Assembly: GCA_036984305.1 (NCBI GenBank)
Contig: BQWY01000001.1
Location: 3,307,501 to 3,371,500 of the forward strand
Reading direction: 5' to 3'
DNA: 64,000 nt
From: Nitrospira sp.
Lineage (GTDB): Bacteria > Nitrospirota > Nitrospiria > Nitrospirales > Nitrospiraceae
Part shown: one piece after another, positions 45,009-54,273 of the stretch
Position numbering within the stretch: position 1 is the stretch's first letter
Layout of the letters: every line of letters starts with the position of its first letter
Translations under genes and position numbers: made by a program
The notes under the pieces: generated by a model
Databases searched by the model: none
Seen by the model: only the letters and a program-made list of their open reading frames with translations
Told to the model about the DNA's origin: nothing

Positions 45009-46033
45009 GCGGATGCACCGGGAGCCGGGGCATTCGTAGCCGTCCACAGGTTCTCTGCGAACGGCCATTCCTGATCGATCCATTGGGCGACGGGAACAAA
45101 ACCGGCCCGGGCGGCCATGCCGGGCAGTTCGTCGACGCGAAACTTGTGACAGGATTCAGTCCAGATGGTCTCTCGCTCACGGAACTGGCAGACCAGATTC
45201 GCGGACGGGACGCAGACAGTTTGGCGATGCGTCGAACGCAAATGCATCTCGATGCGATGCGCGGCAGCATCATAGCGCACGAGATGCTCGAACGCGGACA
45301 GATCGAAATCGGCCCCGAGTTCCCGGTTGATACGTGCCAAGAGATTGAGGTTGAAGGCGGCGGTGACTCCCGTCGGATCCGCATACGCGCGGACCATGGT
45401 CGGGAGGTCCTTCTCCAAGTCGGTGCCGATCAGCAGCATGTCTCCAGGCTGCTGACGTCGCCGGATTTCGCGGAGGAAGCTTTCGGCCTGGGACGGCTCA
45501 AAATTTCCGATCGTGCTTCCCAGAAACAGCACCAGCAGCGACTGTCCGGGGCGCCGCCTGGCCGCGACCTCTTCCAGCCCGTCCAGATAGGAGGCTTCGA
45601 GCCCGACCAGGCTGACCGCACCGAGTTCCGCCAGCTCTTGGCGGCATTTCAGAAGAGCGGTTGGGGAGACGTCGATCGGGAAATAAGCGAGTCGTTCCCG
45701 CGTCGCCAACGCTTCCAGCAGCCAGCGAGTTTTCCGTCCGCTGCCGCTCCCCAGCTCCGCGACCAACAGCGAGCGCGGCAGCTGTTGGACCATGTCCGGA
45801 GCCCACCGGCGGAGCAGTCGATCGTCTGCCCGGCTCAGCCCGTACTCAGGCAATAACGTGATCGCCTCGAACAGGGCGCTTCCCACGGCATCGTAGAGAT
45901 ACGTGGACGGCAGTTCCCGTTGCGATCGACTGAGACCGGCGCGTACCGCACGAGCGAAGTCGTCACGGAGAGATTTGGCGGCTTCGACCGGGCGGAGGCT
46001 ATGAACTGACGCATCGAAAGCCGGCATAGACAT
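45005..46033 (-). CDS. egtD: L-histidine N-alpha-methyltransferase of ergothioneine synthesis
   Basis: A 342-residue SAM-dependent enzyme that makes hercynine from histidine. Family signatures: STYLYDAVGSALFEAITLLP, then VAELGSGSGRKTRWLLEAL, LVLFLGSTIGNFEP and the C-terminal EMHLRSTHRQTV and SHKFR-like SCHKFRVDEL. Length fits EgtD (about 320-345). It overlaps egtB by 35 bp and the ATPase gene by 4 bp. No egtC (glutamine amidotransferase) or egtA gene is seen, as in cyanobacterial or other reduced pathways using free cysteine. Confidence 0.94.
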   Translation of the reverse strand: MSMPAFDASVHSLRPVEAAKSLRDDFARAVRAGLSRSQRELPSTYLYDAVGSALFEAITLLPEYGLSRADDRLLRRWAPDMVQQLPRSLLVAELGSGSGRKTRWLLEALATRERLAYFPIDVSPTALLKCRQELAELGAVSLVGLEASYLDGLEEVAARRRPGQSLLVLFLGSTIGNFEPSQAESFLREIRRRQQPGDMLLIGTDLEKDLPTMVRAYADPTGVTAAFNLNLLARINRELGADFDLSAFEHLVRYDAAAHRIEMHLRSTHRQTVCVPSANLVCQFRERETIWTESCHKFRVDELPGMAARAGFVPVAQWIDQEWPFAENLWTATNAPAPGASA

Positions 46034-47246
46034 ACGAATAGTTGGGCCGATACCAATTCCGAAAAGAGCGCCGGAGGAGCCGGCTGGCCGTCAACGGCGA
46101 CGCGCCCTTGACGACGTGGTGCTTCCCATCGAAAAACGGAGCTGAATAGCCGGGGTAAAATGCGAACGGCTCAAAGCGGGGAAACGGACCGAACACCGTG
46201 CTCGTCCACTCCCAGCCGTTGCCAAGCATCTGGGCGACCCCAAAGGCACTGTCGCCCATCGGGCAGGCCGTCACCGGCACGGGATCCCAACGCTGGAAAT
46301 CGAAATTTCCGCGCGCCGGGTCGGGCGGCACGTCGCCCCACGGATATGGGCGCTCGTGGTCGTTCAGGGTGCCATAGGCGGCTCGCTGATACTGGGCTTC
46401 GGTGGGCAAGGACTGACCGGCCCACTGCGCATAGGCGGCCGCTTGGTTGTAACTCACGAACACGGGCCACTCCATGGGAAGCGGGATGTTGCCCGTGAGC
46501 GTCCTCCACCACCAGGCCCCGTGGCGCCGCCTCCAATAGCGCGGCGGCGGCGCACCGGCGTCGACAAACCGTCGATACTGGGCGTTCGTGATCTTGTACC
46601 GGCTGATCTCGAAGGGGGGAACGACGACCTCCTCCGCCTCGAATTCGTTGTCCCAGTGAAAGGCCTCCGGTTTCACGAGTGCGCTGCTCCCAGTACACCG
46701 ACGCACCCCTAATGTGGTCTTTCCCGCAGGGATGGGAATCATCCGATGGCAGGGCGGCGGGGAAGCCACGGCGAACGGAGACTCTGATGCGACGGGATCT
46801 CTCACGGGCTGATCGAGGTTGTGCAGCAGATATGTGAAGGTTTCCGCGTGCATCAGCCGATGTTCGGACGCAACCGCGAGCAGGACCGGGTCGGTAGAGG
46901 GAAGCCGTGCATCAAGGTGCGATCGAACTTGTCGGACGTAGTGCCGCACCTCGGTCAGCGTCGGCCAATCGCCCGGCTGATCGTCAGGCAGCCGGTCCGC
47001 GTTCGGGTCGATACCGAAGGCAAAAAGTTCATCGAGCGCCACATGAGGAGAAGGTTCACCACCGGCGATCAGCAGGTTCCAATCGAAGGCTTCCATGTGA
47101 CCGAGGTAGAAAATCAAGCGATGACGCTCAGGGACAGGCCGCGCATACCATGTGTCCTCCGGGACCAGATCGAAGACGGCATCCATACGGGCTCGTGCCT
47201 CGCACACCGGGTCACTCACTCGCCCGAATACTCCCGAGTCACGCAT
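45999..47246 (-). CDS. egtB: Iron-dependent sulfoxide synthase of ergothioneine synthesis
   Basis: A 415-residue nonhaem iron enzyme that joins hercynine with gamma-glutamyl-cysteine or cysteine. N-terminal DinB-like domain holds the iron ligands: His50 in YLGHMEAF and the HxxxHxE motif His129-x3-His133-x-Glu135 in SEHRLMHAETF. The C-terminal FGE-sulfatase domain (about 165-415) has FEISRYKITNAQYRRFVD, LPTEAQYQRAAYG, GNGWEWTSTVFGPF and FRNWYRPNYSYVYAGFR. ATG at 47246. First gene of the five-gene overlapping operon; its promoter lies in 47247-47529. Confidence 0.94.
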   Translation of the reverse strand: MRDSGVFGRVSDPVCEARARMDAVFDLVPEDTWYARPVPERHRLIFYLGHMEAFDWNLLIAGGEPSPHVALDELFAFGIDPNADRLPDDQPGDWPTLTEVRHYVRQVRSHLDARLPSTDPVLLAVASEHRLMHAETFTYLLHNLDQPVRDPVASESPFAVASPPPCHRMIPIPAGKTTLGVRRCTGSSALVKPEAFHWDNEFEAEEVVVPPFEISRYKITNAQYRRFVDAGAPPPRYWRRRHGAWWWRTLTGNIPLPMEWPVFVSYNQAAAYAQWAGQSLPTEAQYQRAAYGTLNDHERPYPWGDVPPDPARGNFDFQRWDPVPVTACPMGDSAFGVAQMLGNGWEWTSTVFGPFPRFEPFAFYPGYSAPFFDGKHHVVKGASPLTASRLLRRSFRNWYRPNYSYVYAGFRCVSS

Positions 47247-47529
47247 GAGCCATCGTTCTCCAGTTCAAATTCCCGTCAGTTCAACCATGTCAACCGCGAC
47301 GTGGCGGCACAGTGATATTTTACGTAACGCCCACGCCTTGCGCCACCACAAAGCATCGCCCCCCGATTCGTCGATGAACGGCGGATCGACTCGGCTCCGT
47401 GCCGGTTTCACCATGCCGAAACGTGCCGGTCCTGACACCCAGTGGAACCCCTAGTCGAGTAATCGTGACGTAAGTTGCCCTCACGCCATCAGCGCAGGGG
47501 TCAAGAGGGAGGATGGGGAGCTTCGTCCA

Positions 47530-47905
47530 CTACGCTTTGGGCACATCTCGCTCTCTGTGTGGCTGCAACTGGGCTTCGGCTGCCGCGGCATCGGGGGTCG
47601 TGAGCTCACCGATCTTGAAATGCCCGGCGGCACGCGCCACCTCTCGACCGAGCCCGTGCAATTGTTGCTCGACCATCGGATCCGTCGCCCGGCCATCATC
47701 CGAGAAAACACGTCACTCCTCGGGGATTGGAATGACAAGCGGCACCGCCCATCCCCTCAAGGCTCGTACGGCAAACTCCATGCTGTTGACCGCCTGCAAT
47801 CCGTGCAGACGGCCGGCCGTGCTGATGAGTCCCACCACCTTATCGGTCAAATAGGCGGGACGCCGGTCGGCAAGCAGTTACAGCCAGTCCGGAGCAACCA
47901 ACGGC
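47530..47905 (-). pseudogene. NADPH-dependent FMN reductase-like gene remnant
   Basis: One frame reads ADRRPAYLTDKVVGLISTAG, then QAVNSMEFAVRALRGWAVPL and DDGRATDPMVEQQLHGLGRE and ends at TAG 47530-47532. It matches the C-terminal half of flavodoxin-like NAD(P)H-FMN reductases. The same frame carries a TGA at 47713-47715 and a TAA at 47878-47880, and the N-terminal half is missing upstream. It is dead unless several stops are sequencing errors. Confidence 0.8.
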
Positions 47906-48047
47906 CATCATCAAACAGCTGCTATGATATCGGGTCATTTGGTCCGGTCTACTGGTCAGAGCCCTTGTCTCCCCCAAGACCTCGTGACAAGATCGCAATG
48001 CTGACCTCGAGCCTGGTTCAGTAGCGCACCGACGGCAGGAAGGAACC

Positions 48048-48581
48048 ATGCCTCGCATCCGTCATATCGCTCCACTCCCACCGACTGCCCCGCAGATCGT
48101 CGTACTGATGGGCGTTTCGGGATCAGGAAAGACCACCATAGGGCAGCGACTTGCGCGCGAGCTCGGGTGGCATTTCTGCGATGGCGACGATCTCCATTCT
48201 CGCAGCAACATCACGAAAATGAGTCTGGGTACTCCATTGACGGACCGTGACAGGGCCGGATGGCTGGAAAAAATGCGCGAGAGACTCAATCAATGGATGC
48301 GCGAGGGGGTGCACGTTGTGCTCGCCGCATCCTTATTGCGTGCCATGTACCGACAACGGGTCCTCGGCCCGTGGCGCTCTCATGTTCTCCTCGTCTACCT
48401 CGGGACAGCACCCGTCGTGTTGGCCCAACGGCTGGCGCAGCGTAGCGGCCATTTTATGAAGCAAGGCATGCTTGCCAGTCAGTTGGCCATTCTCGAAATA
48501 CCAGATGACGCGATGGTCGTCGATGCAACGGACCCGCCTGAGTCGATCGTGCAGAAAATCACGCGTGAGATCCTCGGCTAA
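48048..48581 (+). CDS. gntK: Gluconokinase (GntK-like)
   Basis: A 177-residue P-loop kinase that phosphorylates D-gluconate to 6-phosphogluconate. P-loop VLMGVSGSGKTTIGQRLA, substrate region CDGDDLHSRSNITKMSLGTP, and the C-terminal GHFMKQGMLASQLAILE segment (RxGHFM motif) identify the family. Length is normal. ATG at 48048 follows AAGGA. No other gluconate genes are near. Confidence 0.92.
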   Translation: MPRIRHIAPLPPTAPQIVVLMGVSGSGKTTIGQRLARELGWHFCDGDDLHSRSNITKMSLGTPLTDRDRAGWLEKMRERLNQWMREGVHVVLAASLLRAMYRQRVLGPWRSHVLLVYLGTAPVVLAQRLAQRSGHFMKQGMLASQLAILEIPDDAMVVDATDPPESIVQKITREILG

Positions 48582-48752
48582 GCGGTACGTACGGATGCAG
48601 CAAAGCAGCCTTGCCTGGCGAGCCTACCCTGGGCGCCGCTCACTCACCTGCGCCTTGGGGTGTGCCGCGGCCGGAGCTCATGGCCATCTCGCCGCCCTCG
48701 GCATTGGCTATGACATCTTGTCCGGTGAGGCGAACTCCATTACAGTACGCTC

Positions 48753-48905
48753 ATGGGGGAATTGGAGTGGCAGATCTCGGTCGCACTCGGGGTGGGCCTC
48801 GCGCTCACCATCGGCTATCGCCTCTATCGCAAGCGCGCCGAGGCCAAGCGGGTGGACAAACTGTTGGCTGACGTCGTGAAGGGCATGGACTCCTTCCGCC
48901 GGTGA
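48753..48905 (+). CDS. Small single-TM protein, hypothetical
   Basis: A 50-residue frame: MGELEWQISVALGVGLALTI followed by a basic, charged tail (YRKRAEAKRVDKLLADVVKG). One TM helix with positive-inside tail makes it plausible as a small membrane protein. ATG at 48753 has no strong ribosome site, and the frame is inside a larger out-of-frame open region. Tentative. Confidence 0.4.
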   Translation: MGELEWQISVALGVGLALTIGYRLYRKRAEAKRVDKLLADVVKGMDSFRR

Positions 48906-48964
48906 ACCCTGACATTCGGCGGTCACCGTCCGCCGTCGCAGCCATATGAGGAACGGCCTGTGGC

Positions 48965-50203
48965 TCACCCCGTCGCAGTCCGCCGCAAGGGAGCCAATCC
49001 TGGGCTGGAGAGATTCAGCCAACGAGCCATCATCGGTAGCGATGTTCCCTGGAGAAGGACAGAACTCAACACGATGAAGAAGACCAGATTGAATATGACA
49101 CCCGCCTGCGGCAATCCCGCCGTCAATGGAAACGTGGCGAGGATGATCGGAACCGCTCCGCGCAGTCCGACCCAGGCGAGCAGCAACTGTTCCTTGAATG
49201 ACAAATCGGAAAATCCCAATGTCGTAAAAACGGCAATGGGACGCGCGACAAAGATGAGAAACAATGCGAGCACAATACCTGCGTCGAGAATCGGCACGAT
49301 CTGCGACGGAAAGACCTGTAAGCCCAGCGTGAGAAACATGAGGATCTGCATCAGCCACGCCTGCCCCTGATGATAGCGTCGGAGGAAGTCCAGTGGCCTC
49401 ACGTCCTGGCTTCCAGCCGTCACTCCGGCGAGGTACACCGCCAAGAAGCCGTTCCCACCGGCCGCTGCTGTGGTGCCGTAGGTGAACAGCGCGATGGCGA
49501 GGCTCAGTACCGCATACAAGCCTTCGTGCTCGAGATGCAGGTGCCGGAGGAGGGCCACCATGCAGATGCCCATGCCATACCCCACGAGGCCTCCGAGCAC
49601 AACTTGTTGCACGAACATCCACAGCACGCCAAGCCACGTTCCTCCTCCGACCAACAGAGCAATCAGGCCGACCGTGAGAAACACCGCCATGGGATCGTTG
49701 CTCCCGGATTCCAGTTCGAGCAAGGGCGCCAGTTGCCCGCGTAGCCGCGCCTGTCGCGAGCGGAGTACGGAGAAGACGGCGGCCGCATCGGTGGACGAGA
49801 CGATGGCTCCGAGCAGCAAGCCGTCCAAGAGCGCAAATCCCAGGAGCCAGACCGCGAACCCGGCAACCAGAGCGGCCGTGAGGACCACCCCGATCGTGGA
49901 CAACGCCAAACCTTTCCACACCACGGGACGGATCTGTTGCCACTTGGTATCCAGCCCCCCTGAAAACAGGATGAGCGTGAGAGCCACGACCCCCAGGGAT
50001 TGCGCCAAGCTGGGATAGTCGAACTCGATCCCGCCGGGCCCCTCGGATCCCGCGAACATGCCAATGACCAGGAAGAGGATCAGCGCAGGAATGCCGATCC
50101 GACCAGAGATATGGCTCGCCAGGACGCTCAGGAGGAGCAGCGTCGACGCGCCGAGCAGAAGAAATTCGATCGGGAGATCCTGGAGTAGTCGGAGCAGGTC
50201 CAT
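48965..50203 (-). CDS. Cation:proton antiporter (NhaP/CvrA-type)
   Basis: A 412-residue membrane antiporter of the CPA1 family. About 12-13 TM helices; typical motifs are FSGGLDTKWQQIRPV, IVSSTDAAAVFSVLRSR and ELESGSNDPMAVFLTVGLI (the DP/ND motif). NhaP2/CvrA proteins of about 560-580 residues carry a C-terminal TrkA_C cytosolic domain; this protein ends after the last TM, so it is a short form lacking it. ATG at 50203 follows AAGGATG. Ion (K+ or Na+) cannot be told. Confidence 0.92.
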   Translation of the reverse strand: MDLLRLLQDLPIEFLLLGASTLLLLSVLASHISGRIGIPALILFLVIGMFAGSEGPGGIEFDYPSLAQSLGVVALTLILFSGGLDTKWQQIRPVVWKGLALSTIGVVLTAALVAGFAVWLLGFALLDGLLLGAIVSSTDAAAVFSVLRSRQARLRGQLAPLLELESGSNDPMAVFLTVGLIALLVGGGTWLGVLWMFVQQVVLGGLVGYGMGICMVALLRHLHLEHEGLYAVLSLAIALFTYGTTAAAGGNGFLAVYLAGVTAGSQDVRPLDFLRRYHQGQAWLMQILMFLTLGLQVFPSQIVPILDAGIVLALFLIFVARPIAVFTTLGFSDLSFKEQLLLAWVGLRGAVPIILATFPLTAGLPQAGVIFNLVFFIVLSSVLLQGTSLPMMARWLNLSSPGLAPLRRTATG

Positions 50204-50446
50204 CTCATCCTTATACCACGACCCGGTCCGTCGACACGTGCATGAGTTCCTCTGGGCGCAGGACGATCGGCCACCAAGCAGCATCGAACGCGTACCACGG
50301 CTGGTGAGCAGTCTTCACATCAACAGACTGCTCGTCGAGGCCGACCGGCTTGATCGTCCGCAATCCACGTTCAATACGGTGGAACGTAACATTGACACAC
50401 CTTGTGCAAGGTGCTGTAACCTGCTTCCCCGTCAGTTTAAGTTTCC

Positions 50447-51841
50447 ATGACACACGCTATTCCTGCCCGTTCATTGCCAGGTCCGCCTGTCTCTCGGTGG
50501 CTGGGTTTCTTCCCCGAATTCCAGCACGATGCGACCGGCTTCCTCCTGCGTTGCCATGCATTCGGCCCTGTCACGAAGTTGTCGATGGGCCGGTTCGCGG
50601 AATTCATCTTCCGCCAGCCCGACATGGCGATGTACCTACTCAACGAGCCCGCCGACATCAAACATGTCCTCGTCACTCATCAGCAACAATACCTCAAGGG
50701 GCCGGTCCCTCCAGCCGAGTCTCACATCTTCGGGCACGGGGTCCTCCACACCGAAGGAGAGCTGCACCACCACCGGCGACGTATCCTTCTGCCGGCCTTT
50801 CATCGAGACCAGGTCATGGACTACGCCCACTTGATCGCGTCGAAGGCCATGGCAATGGCGGACCGCTGGCCCGACGGCTCGACCATCGACGTCACACACG
50901 AAATGACGCAGCTCACGCTCTCGATTATCTGGATGCTGCTCTTTGGAGAGGACGTCGGTCCGGCGGCGGCGCAGGTGGCGGACTCCGTGACCGTGGGAAC
51001 ACGATTGATCACGAAGCAATATCACTCTCCCTTGGCGCTCCTCACACCGTTGTGGCTCCCCACTCCGACACACCGGACGTTTGCTCGCCATACGCGCCGA
51101 CTGGACGACATCGTACGAAGCATCATCCGAGAGCGACGAAGTCATCGGCGAACTCGAGCAGATCTGCTCGGCCTTTTGCTCGCCGCAACAGATAGTCACG
51201 GAAGACCGCTGAACGACGACGCCATTCGAGACGAACTCGTCACCCTATTGCTGGCCGGACACGAGACAACGGCGAACGCGCTCACCTGGACCTGGTGGTT
51301 GGTCGCACAGCATCACGGGGCGTATACTCGTGTGGCACAGGAAGTTTCGACTCATGTGGGCCACCGCTTGCCTGGTACTGCCGACCTGCCCCGCCTAACC
51401 TATACAAAAATGGTCTGGGACGAAGCGCTCAGACTGTATCCGCCGGCTTGGCTGCTCCACACACGCGTCGCGCAGGAGGAGGATCGGCTTCCTTCCGGCG
51501 TGCTCCTCCATACGGGCGCCTCCGTCTTTCTGAGCCCGTGGAGCATGCATCGGCACGCCCGCTGGTTTCCAGAACCGCATCGCTTCGCACCGGAACGATT
51601 TTCAGCCGATGCAACGGCGGCCCGACCGCCGTACTGTTATTTCCCCTTCGGCGGAGGCGGTCACCGCTGCCTGGGAGAATCGTTTGCCGAGCTGGAGGGA
51701 ATGTTGATTCTGTCCACCGTGATCAAGGCGGCCCGACTCCGGTTAGTGGAAGGCCCACCCATCCTCCCCGATCCACTCATGACGCTTCGACCCAATCGAC
51801 CGGTCCTGATGACCGTGCAGCGCGTGGGTGTTCGCCCATAG
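50447..51841 (+). CDS. Cytochrome P450
   Basis: A 464-residue soluble P450. I-helix LLLAGHETTANALTW, K-helix DEALRLYPPAW (ExxR), PERF region (FAPERFS), and the haem-binding loop FPFGGGGHRCLGESFAE with the thiolate Cys. Length and style fit bacterial CYP102A- or CYP4-like single-domain members with no N-terminal anchor. Redox partner genes (ferredoxin, reductase) are not nearby. Substrate is unknown. ATG at 50447; weak ribosome site. Confidence 0.95.
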   Translation: MTHAIPARSLPGPPVSRWLGFFPEFQHDATGFLLRCHAFGPVTKLSMGRFAEFIFRQPDMAMYLLNEPADIKHVLVTHQQQYLKGPVPPAESHIFGHGVLHTEGELHHHRRRILLPAFHRDQVMDYAHLIASKAMAMADRWPDGSTIDVTHEMTQLTLSIIWMLLFGEDVGPAAAQVADSVTVGTRLITKQYHSPLALLTPLWLPTPTHRTFARHTRRLDDIVRSIIRERRSHRRTRADLLGLLLAATDSHGRPLNDDAIRDELVTLLLAGHETTANALTWTWWLVAQHHGAYTRVAQEVSTHVGHRLPGTADLPRLTYTKMVWDEALRLYPPAWLLHTRVAQEEDRLPSGVLLHTGASVFLSPWSMHRHARWFPEPHRFAPERFSADATAARPPYCYFPFGGGGHRCLGESFAELEGMLILSTVIKAARLRLVEGPPILPDPLMTLRPNRPVLMTVQRVGVRP

Positions 51842-52039
51842 CAGACTGTACGCAGCGGCAACGACAGGGATCTCTTCCGAGGGTCAACGGCGCTCCTGAA
51901 AGGAGCAGTTCGTCGACCGAACACTTCATCGGGAGGCGGCCCGGTCTGATGCCGGATCATCATGCTCCCGTAGCAGGACGGAGAGGTCGCAGGGGATCGG
52001 CCGTCACAGCCTCTTACCAGACATGAGCAGTGTCACCTG

Positions 52040-52477
52040 CTAGGTGGGCGGATGCGGGTACGGCGTTCGCCGCAGCCGCATGGAGACGATGCCCGTGTCC
52101 GACGTGGCAAATCCACATCGGCGGTAAAAGTCGACCAACTCGGGCCGGCAGAACAACACGATCGATTCCACCTTGGCCAGAACCGGGTGCGCGAGGATAT
52201 CCCGCATCAGTTTCGCGCCCAGGCCACGTTTTCGATAACGAGGCGCCACGATAACGTCGAGCAGCAACGCGCGATACAGATGATCGGTCAAGACGCGGGC
52301 AAAGGCCACGAGTGTCCCATCCGGCTCGGCGTATCCGAACACGAGCCCTGAGTTGTGAAGCATGGTAGTGACGTCGGACAGCGAGCGCCCCTTTGACCAC
52401 CATTCCCCCTGATACAGGCGCCACAGCTGCTCGGTTTGCATCTCCGTCAGGGAGTTCAGCGAAATCAGATCATGCAT
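52040..52477 (-). CDS. GNAT-family acetyltransferase
   Basis: A 145-residue GNAT protein with the acetyl-CoA motif A region (LDVIVAPRYRKRGLGAKLM) and the closing CRPELVDFYRRCGFATSDTG. ATG at 52477; ATG 52473 is also nearby. Acceptor unknown. Confidence 0.88.
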   Translation of the reverse strand: MHDLISLNSLTEMQTEQLWRLYQGEWWSKGRSLSDVTTMLHNSGLVFGYAEPDGTLVAFARVLTDHLYRALLLDVIVAPRYRKRGLGAKLMRDILAHPVLAKVESIVLFCRPELVDFYRRCGFATSDTGIVSMRLRRTPYPHPPT

Positions 52478-52566
52478 GGTTCCCGTACCGCATGCACCTC
52501 TTGTGACATCACGCGTTGCAGGCCGGAGCAACATGGATCGGACGCCGGAGCTGCCTTCACGCCGGC

Positions 52567-53721
52567 TCACTCAGGCGCCGTCATTTCGTCCTGCGCGACG
52601 TGGCCGGCTTGGGATTTCTCCACGATGTTGTGGTGGATTTCTTTGGCAATGACGAGCGCCAGCTGTTCCGTCGTGAGGGCGCCCATCGGCAATTGGCTGG
52701 TATCCGCATAGAAAGAGTCTTCCGGATCAGCCTTACGGTAGGTATTCAGGAGGATCGTCGCCGGTTGAATGGTCCGGCCGGCCTCTCCGACCACGACGGC
52801 CTTTTCGGCGGGCAATACACGCGTTCGGGTCGCCCAGTCGCGCCGGTCAATCTTCGCGAAGGTCACGTTCCAGATCTTCCCGTTTAGCAAACTCCTCACA
52901 GCGTTCGGCGTCTCCTTGAGGAAGGACGGCTCGCTCACGATTCGCTGGAGGGCTTCTCGTACGCGAATGTCATAATAGCGGATGGTGGAGTCTGGCTGAG
53001 CGGGTTTCACCAGGTTGCCGGTGCCCGGCTCGTAACGCGGTTGGTTCTCGAGGCTGGCGAAGTCGTCGACGGTGCGCAGATAGGTCTCGAACAACTGCTC
53101 CAGGAGTTGAACTCGTTCCTCACCCGACATCTTCCGAATCTCTTTGTTCGTCCGGATCGGCGCATGCGCGAGCTCGCGTGGAGCGGAAATGATCTTCGGC
53201 TTGGGCTTCGTATCGGCTTTGGCAATCACCCATTGGAACTCCCTGGCGAGGACCGGAGCCAACCGATCAGGATGTCCGAGATATCCTTGCTCTTTGAGGG
53301 AACTACCGCTGATCAGCAATCGGACTCGGCCGGGTTCGCCCGTGCGCGCGACCAGAAACGGAAACGTGAGCCCTTCACGATTGATGACCGTGGGCTCAAT
53401 TTTTACCCCTTCCAGGAGGTTGTTCTTGATGGACTCGTCGAATCGGGGGTAGTCGGCCCGATGCTCAAACAAAAGAGCGAACGCGTCCATGACCGTTTGA
53501 ACGGCGGCGTCCGCATCGGCAGGTTGAAGAGTTCCGCGCGTTCCCGCAGACCCGCCTCGATCCACGAGCAGGCGGAACGCCGCCCGAGGAACAGCGTAAC
53601 TCTCTTCAGCCCGAACCGTCGTCGCCCACGCCAGAGTATCGGCAACCACAAACCCTATGAGCCCGGCGTAAAAGGTCGCCCACACAAGACTGATGCGGCG
53701 AGATCGAGCGGACGTTCGCAT
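52567..53721 (-). CDS. Hypothetical exported protein
   Basis: A 384-residue protein with an N-terminal TM or signal anchor (SLVWATFYAGLIGFVVADTLAW from about residue 10) and a large soluble domain. No family is recognised. A segment near the C terminus (LALVIAKEIHHNIVEKSQAG) is reminiscent of metal sites but does not match HExxH. ATG at 53721 has GGAGA upstream. The neighbouring GNAT gene is on the same strand. Confidence 0.65.
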   Translation of the reverse strand: MRTSARSRRISLVWATFYAGLIGFVVADTLAWATTVRAEESYAVPRAAFRLLVDRGGSAGTRGTLQPADADAAVQTVMDAFALLFEHRADYPRFDESIKNNLLEGVKIEPTVINREGLTFPFLVARTGEPGRVRLLISGSSLKEQGYLGHPDRLAPVLAREFQWVIAKADTKPKPKIISAPRELAHAPIRTNKEIRKMSGEERVQLLEQLFETYLRTVDDFASLENQPRYEPGTGNLVKPAQPDSTIRYYDIRVREALQRIVSEPSFLKETPNAVRSLLNGKIWNVTFAKIDRRDWATRTRVLPAEKAVVVGEAGRTIQPATILLNTYRKADPEDSFYADTSQLPMGALTTEQLALVIAKEIHHNIVEKSQAGHVAQDEMTAPE

Positions 53722-54273
53722 GGCGTTCTCCGGGCGATGAGGGTAGTTCGAGGACTCGAACTATTCTAAACCTATTCCCCCAGAACGAGGCAACCCCTGT
53801 CGTTCACCCAGACATTCACAAAGAACCGCTCGCACAGGTTGCAATCACGGGGTGACCCGTTGAGAAGCACCGAGTATAGACGTGCACCGTGCACGACAGG
53901 ACAGAGACAATCACTGATCGGATCGACCTGACGCGAAGGCCTTGAGGGACCCCATGCCCCCCACGCCTCATCTGATCAGCCGTCCCTTCTTCACGGCAAC
54001 TCCGTAGTCATGTCATGCATGAGCACGTCTGATCCTGTCGCGGAAACGAATGGAACAGAACCTCACTTGCCTTGACTCATGCACTGGTGAGCAGTAGCTT
54101 TCGTAGACGAACAGCGCGACTCGAAGTGCTCAACGGGTTCGCAACCTCGATGCTGTGAACTCAAGGTTCAACTCGTCCGGCAATTCGGTTTGTCGATGTC
54201 AGTACTGGAATAGGAACCGCCATAGGGCTGGGAGGGGACGCCATGTCCGCACCGCGGAGTCTCGGAGAACAAC
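53722..54273. other. Intergenic region, no gene seen
   Basis: About 550 bp between divergent genes with no supported protein or RNA gene. The promoter of the methyltransferase gene must lie here. No repeat or stem-loop was convincing. Confidence 0.45.

Noticed and set aside
48472-48879. 135-codon plus-strand frame overlapping gluconokinase end
   Set aside because: Another frame of the kinase gene and the following gap; Ser/Arg/Pro-rich; no start.
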